NCBI GenBank assembly: GCA_964461295.1
Contig: CAYWTX010000519.1
Coordinates: forward strand, 1-16,936
Reading direction: 5' to 3'
From: CAYWTX01 sp964461295
GTDB lineage: Bacteria; Planctomycetota; Phycisphaerae; SM23-33
DNA: 16,936 bases
Numbering within the stretch: the first letter of the stretch is position 1; every line of letters begins with the position of its first letter. Both the position numbers and the translations under genes were made by a program. Below, in pieces: positions 1 to 6,777 of the stretch. The notes beneath the pieces are model-generated. The model saw only the letters and a list, made by a program, of their open reading frames with translations, did no database searches and was not told the origin of the DNA.

Positions 1-1116
1 ATGGAGCTTATTCCGCGGAAGAAGTATGAGCCCCTCGCCGACACCTGGCACCCCAAGCCCGGCTGCCAGCGCGAATGGGCCCAGCTCGCCAAGCAGGCCG
101 GCTGCCGCTACATGGTGATGACCACCAAGCACCACGAGGGCTTCTGCAACTGGGACACGGCCCAGACCGACTACAATGCCGTCCGCCGCGGTCCCGGCCG
201 CGACCTGGTGCGCGAGTACGTCGACGCCTGCCGCGAGTTCGGCCTGAGGATCGGCTTCTACTACTCGCTGATGGACTGGCACCACCCCGACGGCGCCCGC
301 TGCGCGTACGACAGCGAGGCGAGGCGCCGGTTCGTCGACTTCACCCATGGCTGCGTGCGCGAACTGATGAGCAACTACGGCAGGATCGACGTGCTGTGGT
401 ACGACGTGTCGCGCCCGTTCGCCAGCTACGAGGGATGGGACTCGCTGACGATGAACCAGATGGCCCGCACGCTCCAGCCGCACATCCTCATCAACAACCG
501 CAGCAAACTGGACGAAGACTTCAGCACCCCGGAGGGGCAGGTGAAGGCGGCCGAGGGCGGGCGGATGTGGGAGGCGTGCATGACGTTCAACGACGTGTCA
601 TGGGGGTACATGCCCTCGGCCGCGGTGGACGCGCACCGCCCGCGCGACATCCTGAAGATGCTGAACACCGCGTGCACCGGCGCGGGCAACCTGCTGCTGA
701 ACATCGGCCCCAAGCCCGACGGCAGCGTGCCCGAGGAGGCTGTCGAGCCGCTCAAGGCTGTGGGGCGCTGGCTGAAGGCCAACGGCGAGGCGGCCTACGG
801 GCGCCTCGATGCGGCGCCGCAGTGGGTGAGCTCGCTGGGCGGGGCGTCGCGCCGCGGGCGCACGCTGTACCTGTGGTGCCGCTACTGGCCGGGCAAGCGG
901 ATCGTGCTGGGCTGGTACGCGACGAAACTGCGCAAGGCGACGATCCTGGCAACGGGCAAGGAAGTGGCGTTCGAGCAGGACGGGCCGCGGATCACGCTCA
1001 AGCGCCTGCCGGCCAGGAATCCCGACCGTCATGCGGGCGTGACGGTGTTCAAGCTGGAATTCGCCTCCGAGCCGGTGCAGACGCGCCACGCGACGACCCC
1101 GGCGTATGGGGAGTAG
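1..1116 (+). CDS. GH29 alpha-L-fucosidase, 3' part (5' end outside window)
   Basis: Likely exo-acting alpha-L-fucosidase that removes fucose from glycans. Visible GH29 marks, numbered from the first base, are KHHEGF at 43-48, the strand-end VLWYD with Asp135 as the expected catalytic nucleophile, the region WEACMTFNDVSWGY near 190-203, LLLNIGPKPDG at 231-241, and GRWLKANGEAAYG at 255-267 leading into a C-terminal beta-rich domain. The ATG at base 1 is not the true start. The family's N-terminal segment with the first HWG-type active-site motif is missing, and the sequence enters where the family already has its EW...Y..LA region, so roughly 60-80 residues lie upstream. The stop is TAG at 1114-1116. 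No signal peptide can be judged. The gene converges on a peptidase gene across a hairpin-bearing gap. The family call is firm; the substrate linkage is not known. Confidence 0.9.
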   Translation: MELIPRKKYEPLADTWHPKPGCQREWAQLAKQAGCRYMVMTTKHHEGFCNWDTAQTDYNAVRRGPGRDLVREYVDACREFGLRIGFYYSLMDWHHPDGARCAYDSEARRRFVDFTHGCVRELMSNYGRIDVLWYDVSRPFASYEGWDSLTMNQMARTLQPHILINNRSKLDEDFSTPEGQVKAAEGGRMWEACMTFNDVSWGYMPSAAVDAHRPRDILKMLNTACTGAGNLLLNIGPKPDGSVPEEAVEPLKAVGRWLKANGEAAYGRLDAAPQWVSSLGGASRRGRTLYLWCRYWPGKRIVLGWYATKLRKATILATGKEVAFEQDGPRITLKRLPARNPDRHAGVTVFKLEFASEPVQTRHATTPAYGE

Positions 1117-1142
1117 CGCAGAGGGTTCCGGAATTGCCAGGA

Positions 1143-1184
1143 AGACGCGCGGAGGCGTCTGGTCGTCCTCGCCGCCTGCGGCGG
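1143..1184. terminator. Two tandem hairpins between convergent genes
   Basis: Two GC hairpins lie in the 119-nt gap between the fucosidase stop and the peptidase stop. The first pairs AGACGC (1143-1148) with GCGTCT (1155-1160); the second pairs CCGCC (1172-1176) with GGCGG (1180-1184) around TGC. There is no T-run, so they could be Rho-assisted or processing ends rather than classic intrinsic terminators. The first loop contains CGGAGGCGT, which recurs inverted in the hairpin at 4357-4371. Confidence 0.4.
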
Positions 1185-1235
1185 GCCTGTCCGGGCCGTC
1201 CCACCCCGGCGGGCTCGACACGGCGTTCGATCCCC

Positions 1236-2201
1236 CTACCACGTCAGTTCGAGGCTGCGCGTGTCGAAACGCGCCTCGGCGCCGACCGGCAGCACGGAGA
1301 TCGGGTGCATGTGCCCGAAACGCAGTTGGTACGCCAGCGGGAGATCGTGCCGTTGGCAGTACTCGATGAGCCACCGTCGCACCGGCTGCTTCTCCCAGAA
1401 CTGCCCGCCGCACAGCAGCGACGCGTCGCGGAAACATCCCAGCACCCGCATCCGCTCAAACGCGATCAGGTTCGGCAGGATCTCGTCGTGCAGCGCCTCC
1501 AGGAAGACCAGCTTCCTGCCTTCGGGACGCGGAAAGTACTCCGTGCCCGAGAGCATCTGGGCGGCCGCGGCCCAGTGCCCGCCGAACGTCACCCCCTCCA
1601 GCACGTCGGGGCAGCCGAACGTTTCCACGTGCAGCGGCACGGCCTGCCAAGCCGCGTCCTGCTCCTTGCCCGTCGGGCGCAGTTGGGCGGTGCGGCCCCA
1701 CACGGCCGAGCGTACCTCCTCGATGGTCTTCTCGACGAAGAAGTCGCGCAGCGGGTTGCCGTCGGCCTGGTACCAGTGCCCGAACCCGCCGTTGGGGCCG
1801 TAGAAGGTGACGAGCTCGGCGCGGGCTGCGATGGCGTTGACGATCTTGGTCTGGTCGCTCATGCCCATGACGACGGGCCGATTGCGGCGAGCCTTGTCGT
1901 AGTCGATCCCATCCAGCAGCGAGATGGCCCCGCCCCCGCCGCCGACGATGGAGACGAACGGGTAGTCCAGGGCGAAGTTGAGGTCGTCCAACCGCATGCG
2001 GCGGGACTCCGGGCTCTGCACCTCACCGTGGGCGGCGAAGTTGGGCGTGAAGACCGGCTCCAGTCCCAGCGCGGCCGCCCAGTCGACGCATGCCTGGCGG
2101 CGGTCGATCCGCTCCTTCGGATTGGGCTTGATCGGCAGCGATGGCGTCGTGAAGCAGACGGCAGCGCCCGGCGCCACGGGCTTGGGGTGAACCATGTTCA
2201 T
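1236..2201 (-). CDS. S66 family LD-carboxypeptidase / MccF-like peptidase
   Basis: A 321-residue Ser peptidase of family S66, which includes LD-carboxypeptidases of murein recycling and the microcin C self-immunity peptidase MccF. It has the family order: an early ..TPS.P segment (18-23), a GGGG turn at 87-91 before the LLDGIDY helix, the nucleophile motif MGMSDQT with Ser115, LVFLEAL with Glu235 as the probable triad Glu, and GHMHPISVLPVG with His297. All three triad positions are filled, so an active enzyme is expected. The ATG at 2199-2201 is preceded by AGGAG at good spacing, which supports this start. No signal peptide is visible, so a cytoplasmic location fits. Murein tetrapeptide trimming and cleavage of a peptide-nucleotide toxin cannot be told apart from the sequence. 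Confidence 0.88.
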   Translation of the reverse strand: MNMVHPKPVAPGAAVCFTTPSLPIKPNPKERIDRRQACVDWAAALGLEPVFTPNFAAHGEVQSPESRRMRLDDLNFALDYPFVSIVGGGGGAISLLDGIDYDKARRNRPVVMGMSDQTKIVNAIAARAELVTFYGPNGGFGHWYQADGNPLRDFFVEKTIEEVRSAVWGRTAQLRPTGKEQDAAWQAVPLHVETFGCPDVLEGVTFGGHWAAAAQMLSGTEYFPRPEGRKLVFLEALHDEILPNLIAFERMRVLGCFRDASLLCGGQFWEKQPVRRWLIEYCQRHDLPLAYQLRFGHMHPISVLPVGAEARFDTRSLELTW

Positions 2202-2234
2202 GTTGGCTCCTGTTCCTTCGTGGGCTTAAACGCG

Positions 2235-2258
2235 CAGTGGAGTGGTGAGTGGTGAGGG
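2235..2258. repeat. Heptanucleotide microrepeat (GAGTGGT type)
   Basis: GAGTGGT occurs at 2240-2246 and 2247-2253, followed by a partial GAG and preceded by a degenerate CAGTGG. It lies in the 236-nt divergent gap between the S66 peptidase and the permease. The 7-nt period matches that of the GAATGCN repeat at 3588-3622. Confidence 0.5.
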
Positions 2259-2301
2259 GCGAAGCAAAATCCAACCTGCCTTCGCGCGTGGGCCTTGGCT
2301 T

Positions 2302-2359
2302 GTGGCGACGCTCCAGGGCGTTCCTCGGTCGTTCAAGAAGCGCCTTGCGGCGTCGCCAC
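2302..2359. repeat. Long hairpin (10-bp perfect outer stem) in divergent intergenic region
   Basis: GTGGCGACGC (2302-2311) is perfectly complementary to GCGTCGCCAC (2350-2359). Inside, AGGGCGTT can pair with AAGCGCCTT using two wobbles, leaving an apical loop of about 15 nt. It lies upstream of both flanking genes, so it is more likely a REP-like element or a structured leader of an unseen transcript than a terminator. The rest of the gap holds the GAGTGGT repeats and a pyrimidine-rich tract at about 2380-2408; I see no gene in it. Confidence 0.5.
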
Positions 2360-2397
2360 GAACTCACAGCGTGACTGTCTTCCTTTTCCTCCCCCCG

Positions 2398-2426
2398 TTG
2401 CCCCTCTCGCGGCCTTGGCGTACCAT
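2398..2426 (+). promoter_or_regulatory. Candidate promoter of the permease gene
   Basis: TTGCCC (2398-2403), a 17-nt spacer and TACCAT (2421-2426) match the -35/-10 layout at four of six positions each. The ATG at 2438 follows only 11 nt after the -10 box, predicting a leader of about 5 nt. No Shine-Dalgarno sequence is visible, which agrees with near-leaderless expression. Confidence 0.35.
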
Positions 2427-2437
2427 ACCCGCCCTGC

Positions 2438-3616
2438 ATGCGACTCTGGCTCGAGGACAAGCTGAGGCCGGCCGCGCTGGCCGATCCCTGGTCGCGCGAC
2501 GCGCTGTCCGTCGTGCTGCTGCTGGTTCTCACGGTCGTGCTGGCGCCCGCCTGGGGTGTCGATGGCGAGAATTTCCACCAGGTGGTCGTGGGGGAGATGA
2601 CCTCGTGGCTGCTGCTGCCGGCGCTGGGCTTCTTGCTGGCCCTGCGCGTCGGCGCCATCGACCTCAGCGTGTGGGCGGCCGCGGGGGTCGGAGGCCTGGT
2701 CGCCGCGGCGCTCATGGCCCGCGGCGTGAACCCCACGTGGGCGTTGGCAGCCGCCGCGGGCGCGGGCCTGGCCTTTGGCGCCGTCAACGGCGCGCTCGTC
2801 GCCTGGGTGGGCGTGCCCAGCCCGGTCGCCACCGTCCTTACCGCCCTGGCCGCCACGTGGGCCGCCCGCGCCGCCGTCCCGGGCGGGCAAATCGAAGTGC
2901 CCGAATCCGCCGTCCTGCTGTGGGTGGGATGGCATCCCGCGCCGGCGCTGGCGCTTCGCGTCCTGGCCGTCTCCGTCATCTATCTGCCCGTGCTGGTGGC
3001 GATGATGGCGATCGACGCGGCCGCGTGGCGGCGCGTCCGCCTGCCGCGCCGCGGCGGCGCATGGGCGGCCCTGGCCGCGTGCGGAATGCTCGCCGCCCTG
3101 GGCGGCGCCTTCTGGCTGCTCGACAGCCGCTGGGCGCCCGTTCCCGCCCGGCTCATCGGCGATCTGCGCATTCCCGCGGCGGCCTTGCTGGCCGGCGGCG
3201 CGCTGCTCGCCCGGCCCGGGCGGGAGCTGCTGGCCGGGCTGTCGCTGCCTGTCGCCATGCTCATCGTCACCGTCTGGCGGCAGAAGGTGTGGCTGCTGCC
3301 CAATCCCTGGGCGTTCGAGTTCCAGGTGCTCGTCCTGCTGTGCATGGCCGGCGGCGTGCAACTGGCCCTGGTGCGACTGGCCGACTCGCTCTCGCGGCCG
3401 GGGCGGCGCGGGCCGGCCCTGGCGGCCGCGACGCTTTCGGTTGCGGGGCTGGCGCTGGTGGCGTCCGCGGCGACGCCGCACGCCTTCCTGCCCGCGGCGC
3501 TGCTGCGCGCCGGCGGGCTGGTCCTGTGGCTCGCGGGGCTGGCAACGACGGTGTGGACCTTTCGCCCCTCGCCCGCGCCCGGCGGCGAATGCCAGGTGCT
3601 GAATGAAGAATGCTGA
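2438..3616 (+). CDS. RbsC-like sugar ABC permease homologue, orphan and divergent
   Basis: A 392-residue polytopic membrane protein with about 10-12 hydrophobic segments, beginning around residues 23-42, 55-72 and 79-95. Two stretches resemble the ribose/monosaccharide permease family (BPD_transp_2): RVGAIDLSVWAAAGVGG (70-86) and GAVNGALVAWVGVPSP (114-129) followed by TVLTAL. The second half does not show the family's usual cytoplasmic coupling motif (G-N-x-x-A-A-x-x-S-G-I type), and the protein is longer than the usual 320-340 residues. No ATPase or binding-protein gene lies beside it, so it is an orphan, a diverged permease, or a part whose partners are encoded elsewhere. The last nine residues (ECQVLNEEC) come from a heptamer repeat and the TGA lies inside it. 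Composition is extremely GC-rich (82% in 2701-2760). Transport substrate unknown. Confidence 0.65.
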   Translation: MRLWLEDKLRPAALADPWSRDALSVVLLLVLTVVLAPAWGVDGENFHQVVVGEMTSWLLLPALGFLLALRVGAIDLSVWAAAGVGGLVAAALMARGVNPTWALAAAAGAGLAFGAVNGALVAWVGVPSPVATVLTALAATWAARAAVPGGQIEVPESAVLLWVGWHPAPALALRVLAVSVIYLPVLVAMMAIDAAAWRRVRLPRRGGAWAALAACGMLAALGGAFWLLDSRWAPVPARLIGDLRIPAAALLAGGALLARPGRELLAGLSLPVAMLIVTVWRQKVWLLPNPWAFEFQVLVLLCMAGGVQLALVRLADSLSRPGRRGPALAAATLSVAGLALVASAATPHAFLPAALLRAGGLVLWLAGLATTVWTFRPSPAPGGECQVLNEEC

Positions 3617-3687
3617 ATGAGTTGACGCTTCTCCGCGAACCCCATCGCCGTGGGGCCATCGAAGAGGCGCCAGCCCATCTGGCATTC
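3587..3687. repeat. 101-nt nested inverted repeat with GAATGC/GCATTC heptamers
   Basis: Outer arms are GAATGCCAGGTG (3587-3598) and CATCTGGCATTC (3676-3687), complementary at 11 of 12 positions. Middle arms are CGCTTCTCCG (3626-3635) and CGAAGAGGCG (3660-3669), pairing at 9 of 10 with one wobble. The inner arms are CCCCA (3640-3644) and TGGGG (3651-3655) around TCGCCG. Heptamers AATGCCA, GGTGCTG, AATGAAG, AATGCTG and AATGAGT run from 3588 to 3622, and inverted ones (GGCATTC, CGCATCC, GGCAATC) from 3681 to 3701. The element spans the junction of two convergent genes and contains the permease stop codon, so it may also act as a bidirectional terminator. Confidence 0.6.
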
Positions 3688-3716
3688 CGCATCCGGCAAT
3701 CGTTCCGTCAGCCCTT

Positions 3717-4316
3717 TCAAGGCTGCTTGCGGAAGATCAACCGGTCCACCAGCATCCCCGTTTCCCTGGCCGAGATGACGACCTTCACGCGGGCGTCCTT
3801 GTCGAGATGGAACGTGTACTGCGGCGGGGGCTTCACGTCGCTTTCCACCGGCGTGCGCCACCAATCCCTCTGCGGCAGGCGGGCATGGCTGGGGAAAACC
3901 TTCAGTTCCGGCCCTTCGCCGATCTTGAGGTAGAACGCGTCGTGGCTGAGGTCCTCGCACTTCACGTACGCCTCGACCTGCCACGTGCCGGCCTTGAGCT
4001 CCACCGCCGCCTCGGCCTTGCTGGTCTCCTTGGCGATGCGGATGCACTTGCCTTTGCTGGCGTCGTTGGCGTCGACCACGTCGCAGTCGGTGAGCTTGAA
4101 GCTCTCGGCCTCGACCTGCACGTCGTTGGCGTCCGGCTGGGTGGTGGGCTTCTTCGGCCCCGGCTTTTTCGCGGGCGCGGCGGGCTTCTTCGCCGGCTTG
4201 GCGGCCGGCGTGCCCCCCGCCGGCTGAGGGATGGGCGAGTCGGCGGCCAGAGCGGCCGCGCAAGTGATTCCCGCCGCAACCGCCGCCGCCACGATCCAGC
4301 TCGCTGCCGTTGGCAT
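3717..4316 (-). CDS. Exported protein with Pro/Lys/Ala linker and CBM-like beta-sandwich domain
   Basis: A 199-residue predicted secreted protein. Residues 1-25 form a signal peptide ending ALAA before DSP. Residues 27-63 are a low-complexity Pro/Ala/Lys linker (PAAKPAKKPAAPAKKP). Residues 66-197 have the pattern of a carbohydrate-binding-module-like jelly roll (CBM6/35 type): VQVEAESF at the start, AAVELKAGTWQVEAYVKC in the middle and GMLVDRLIFRK as the closing strand. The start at 4316 is chosen because the signal peptide begins there and AAGGAGA sits 4 nt upstream; the frame stays open further upstream but that extension has no support. It probably binds a glycan or cell-wall polymer outside the cytoplasm. 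I recognise the fold pattern, not a named family. It is divergent from the neighbouring propeller gene. Confidence 0.7.
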   Translation of the reverse strand: MPTAASWIVAAAVAAGITCAAALAADSPIPQPAGGTPAAKPAKKPAAPAKKPGPKKPTTQPDANDVQVEAESFKLTDCDVVDANDASKGKCIRIAKETSKAEAAVELKAGTWQVEAYVKCEDLSHDAFYLKIGEGPELKVFPSHARLPQRDWWRTPVESDVKPPPQYTFHLDKDARVKVVISARETGMLVDRLIFRKQP

Positions 4317-4320
4317 GGTT

Positions 4321-4327
4321 TCTCCTT
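4321..4327 (-). promoter_or_regulatory. Strong Shine-Dalgarno site fixing the CBM-like gene start
   Basis: On the minus strand this reads AAGGAGA, 4 nt before the ATG at 4316-4314. It is one of the few textbook ribosome binding sites in the window and decides the start within a long open frame. Confidence 0.7.
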
Positions 4328-4329
4328 GA

Positions 4330-4393
4330 AGGCGCCGCAAGCGCCTACTGATCGAACACGCCTCCGGCGTGGGAGGACCGGAGCGATCGGTCG
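4330..4393. repeat. Three consecutive short hairpins in a divergent intergenic region
   Basis: AGGCGC (4330-4335) pairs with GCGCCT (4341-4346). CACGCC (4357-4362) pairs with GGCGTG (4366-4371) around a TCC triloop. GACCG (4377-4381) pairs with CGGTC (4389-4393). All stems are perfect. They lie in the 160-nt gap between the CBM-like gene and the propeller gene, upstream of both. They could be operators, leader structures or small REP-type repeats. Confidence 0.4.
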
Positions 4394-4448
4394 CCGGGTC
4401 GCAGTCGCCGCCGCCGGCAAGCCATTGTCGGCGATGGCGGGTTGAATC

Positions 4449-4457
4449 TGCTAGAAT
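4449..4457 (+). promoter_or_regulatory. Extended -10 promoter of the propeller gene
   Basis: TGC followed by TAGAAT (4452-4457) matches an extended -10 element, with five of six positions of the consensus box. No good -35 lies at 17 nt, as is usual for extended -10 promoters. The predicted start site near 4464 gives a leader of roughly 13 nt before the ATG at 4477. Confidence 0.45.
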
Positions 4458-4476
4458 CGATCGCGAGACGACGAGC

Positions 4477-6009
4477 ATGAAGACATTGGTTATCGGCATC
4501 GTGGCGTTTGTGGCGACGGCATTGGTCGGCGGCGCCGGCGTTGCGCTGTGGGTCGCCGGCGGCATCCCGCTGTTCCTTACCCACGAGGGCAGGAAGGTCG
4601 ATCCGCTGGCCCTGCGGGTGCCCGGGCGCGACAAGCCCACCGGACAGAACACCGACCCGCCCAAACCCATGGCGCTGGAGTTTGCCAAGGGCGAAGGCAA
4701 GCCGGCGCCGCAACTGGCGGGCAACTGGGCCGGCTTCCGCGGCGCCGCGCGGGACGCCATCGGCGACGGCAGCGACCTGGCCAGGACCTGGCCGGCCGGG
4801 GGGCCCAAGGTCCTCTGGAAGCGCGACGTCGGCGAGGGCCACGCCGGCCCCGCCGTCCTCAACGGGCGCGTGTACCTCCACGACTACGACACCGAGAAGC
4901 GCCGCGACGTCATCCGCTGCATGTCCCTGGAAGACGGGCGCGACATCTGGACGCAGGCGTACAAGGTCTCCGTGAAGCGCAACCACGGCATGAGCCGCGC
5001 CACGCCGGCCGTCACCGACAAGTTCGTGGTCTCGATGGGACCCAAGTGCCACGTGGCGTGCCTGGACAGCAACACCGGCGCGGTTCTGTGGGTGATCGAC
5101 CTGTCTCGCGAGTATGGCACGGTCGTGCCCTTGTGGTACTCGGCCCAGTGCCCGCTGATCGACGGCGACAAGGCGATCCTCGCCCCCGGCGGGCGCAAGC
5201 ACCACGTCCCCGACCCCGAAGGCATCGATCCTGACGGTCTGGACGTCTACGTGCCCAAGGCCGACGGCACCAACCCCAAGGGCGACGCGATCCTCATGAT
5301 GGCCCTCCAGTGCCAGCCGTCGGAGCCGGGCAAGGCGCCCAAGGTGGCCTGGTCGGTGCCCAACGACTGCAACTGGATGATGACCCACAGCTCCATCGTG
5401 AAGATGCAGATGGAGGACGGCACGGACACCTACGTGTACTGCGGCAGCGGCGGGGTCATCGGCGTCTCGGCCGAGGACGGCAAAGTGCTGTGGAAGACCG
5501 AGGACTGGCGGATCCGCACGAACGTGCCGACCCCCGTGCCGGTCGCCAAGGGCAAGGTGTTCCTGTGCGGCGGCTATGGGGCCGGCGCGTGCATGCTGGA
5601 GATCGCCAAGAAGGGCGACCAGTACGTGCCGGCCGTCACGCTCCTCCTGCCGCCCACGACGTTCGGCTCCGAACAGCAGACGCCGATCCTGTACAAGGGG
5701 CACCTGTTCGGCGTGCGCCCGGACGGGCAGATGTGCTGCCTGGACCTCGGCGGCAACGTGGTCTGGGCGAGCGGCGCGAAGACGAAGTTCGGCGCCGACG
5801 GCGGACCGTTCGTAATCGCCGACGACATGATCTATGCCCTCGACGACGCGGGCCTGATGCGCCTGCTGAAGGCGACGCCGGCCAGCTACCAGCAACTCGC
5901 CGAGGCGAAGGTGACCGGCCATCACAGCCTGGGCCCGATGGCGATGGCGGGCAACCGCCTGCTGTGTCGCGACCTGATCCACCTGTACTGCCTGGACGTG
6001 GGGAAGTAG
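4477..6009 (+). CDS. Membrane-anchored PQQ-like beta-propeller protein
   Basis: A 510-residue protein with one N-terminal hydrophobic helix (about residues 5-32) that should act as an uncleaved anchor or signal, followed by a propeller built of PQQ-type repeats. Blade marks include GRDIWTQAY, GAVLWVIDLSREYG, GKVLWKTEDW and GNVVWASGAK, separated by strands of the type VYLHDYD and VFLCGG. Such proteins are common in planctomycetes as extracytoplasmic scaffolds; the quinoprotein dehydrogenase cofactor residues are not evident, so I do not infer PQQ binding or enzyme activity. The ATG at 4477 is preferred over an upstream in-frame start at 4369 because the helix begins there and an extended -10 box lies just before it. 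A second, distantly similar propeller is encoded at 13835-15112. Its stop lies only 12 nt from the stop of the convergent HIRAN gene. Confidence 0.82.
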   Translation: MKTLVIGIVAFVATALVGGAGVALWVAGGIPLFLTHEGRKVDPLALRVPGRDKPTGQNTDPPKPMALEFAKGEGKPAPQLAGNWAGFRGAARDAIGDGSDLARTWPAGGPKVLWKRDVGEGHAGPAVLNGRVYLHDYDTEKRRDVIRCMSLEDGRDIWTQAYKVSVKRNHGMSRATPAVTDKFVVSMGPKCHVACLDSNTGAVLWVIDLSREYGTVVPLWYSAQCPLIDGDKAILAPGGRKHHVPDPEGIDPDGLDVYVPKADGTNPKGDAILMMALQCQPSEPGKAPKVAWSVPNDCNWMMTHSSIVKMQMEDGTDTYVYCGSGGVIGVSAEDGKVLWKTEDWRIRTNVPTPVPVAKGKVFLCGGYGAGACMLEIAKKGDQYVPAVTLLLPPTTFGSEQQTPILYKGHLFGVRPDGQMCCLDLGGNVVWASGAKTKFGADGGPFVIADDMIYALDDAGLMRLLKATPASYQQLAEAKVTGHHSLGPMAMAGNRLLCRDLIHLYCLDVGK

Positions 6010-6021
6010 GAAGGCAAACCG

Positions 6022-6777
6022 CTATACCGCGACCGCGGTCTTCTCGTCCGTCAGACTGTCGAGTTGCTCCGGCAAGCGGATCGTCACATACAGATAAAGC
6101 ATTGGAGCGTTGCTCGCGCCGTTTTTCCGCTCCACGGCCGCTCGAACACCCCAGCCTGACCGCAGCCACCGCCGGACCTGGGGCAGCAGTCCTCGGCAGA
6201 CGTAACCCGCGGTGGAGTCGGCGACATCGGGAAGGACGACGCGTACCGCGTCGGGATCCCGGGGATTGCTCGGGTCCAGCTCCAGGCGTGCCTCCATGCC
6301 AACCTCTATGGTGCCGACCGGGACAGCGTCCTGGTAGTACCGATACTCGGCCACGGGGAGGAGAAACTCAAATGGCGGCCTGGCCTCGTCGAAGGGGTGG
6401 ATGATGTAGAAGTCGTCGCCGGGGAGCTTGCCCCCCGCATAGCCAAGCAACGCGAAGTCGGAAATCCGTGAGCCCGGCTTGATTCGGATGGCGCTCAGGA
6501 AGGCATCGAAGTCGCGGCGGCTGCGCGGGGGCAGCCGCTTCATGAAGACCGGCAAGACGTTCTTGAGGTCGCCATCGGCCGAGAAGCCGGGATACTCCTT
6601 GAACCCGTGCCGCATGGCATCGATGTAGTCGTCGCTCTGGCGAAGGTAGACCAGATCCGCGTCGTCACCACGACGGCGCAACTCGGCGACGATGCGCCGC
6701 AGTCGATCGGCGCCCGAAGGCGGCTGCCACGACAGCAGGAGCTTCTCAGGCTCGATGATGTGTTCGATGTACTTCAT
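6022..6777 (-). CDS. HIRAN-domain protein paired with HipA-like kinase
   Basis: A 251-residue soluble protein. Residues about 60-130 (SADGDLKNVLPVFMKRLPPRSRRDFDAF then FALLGYAGGKLPGDDFYIIHP) match the segment that precedes the HIRAN domain in kinase-linked HIRAN proteins and resembles the small N-terminal lobe of HipA. Residues about 135-240 carry the HIRAN pattern: an initial EYRYYQ, LELDPSNPRDPDAVRVV, then AGYVCRGL. HIRAN domains bind DNA ends or single-stranded DNA in HLTF/Rad5-type proteins. The start ATG (6777-6775) overlaps the TGA of the upstream kinase gene as ATGA, so the two are translationally coupled; a much longer open frame upstream overlaps the kinase and is a shadow. A perfect 10-nt palindrome, GACCGCGGTC, lies at 6031-6040 near its 3' end. 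Domain assignment fairly sure; role inferred. Confidence 0.75.
   Translation of the reverse strand: MKYIEHIIEPEKLLLSWQPPSGADRLRRIVAELRRRGDDADLVYLRQSDDYIDAMRHGFKEYPGFSADGDLKNVLPVFMKRLPPRSRRDFDAFLSAIRIKPGSRISDFALLGYAGGKLPGDDFYIIHPFDEARPPFEFLLPVAEYRYYQDAVPVGTIEVGMEARLELDPSNPRDPDAVRVVLPDVADSTAGYVCRGLLPQVRRWLRSGWGVRAAVERKNGASNAPMLYLYVTIRLPEQLDSLTDEKTAVAV

Noticed and set aside
1221..1243. tRNA-like T-loop string GTTCGATCC followed by CCTACCA
   Set aside because: Flanking bases do not pair as a T stem, and no anticodon or D arm is found upstream; the string runs into the S66 stop codon.
75..2255. Very long open frame (726 codons) over the fucosidase and the S66 gene
   Set aside because: Low-complexity Arg/Gly/Pro-rich translation typical of an off-frame reading of GC-rich DNA; two real genes with full motif sets lie in other frames.
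3717..4862. 381-codon version of the CBM-like protein
   Set aside because: The extension overlaps the propeller gene on the other strand; a signal peptide and a strong ribosome site mark 4316 as the start.
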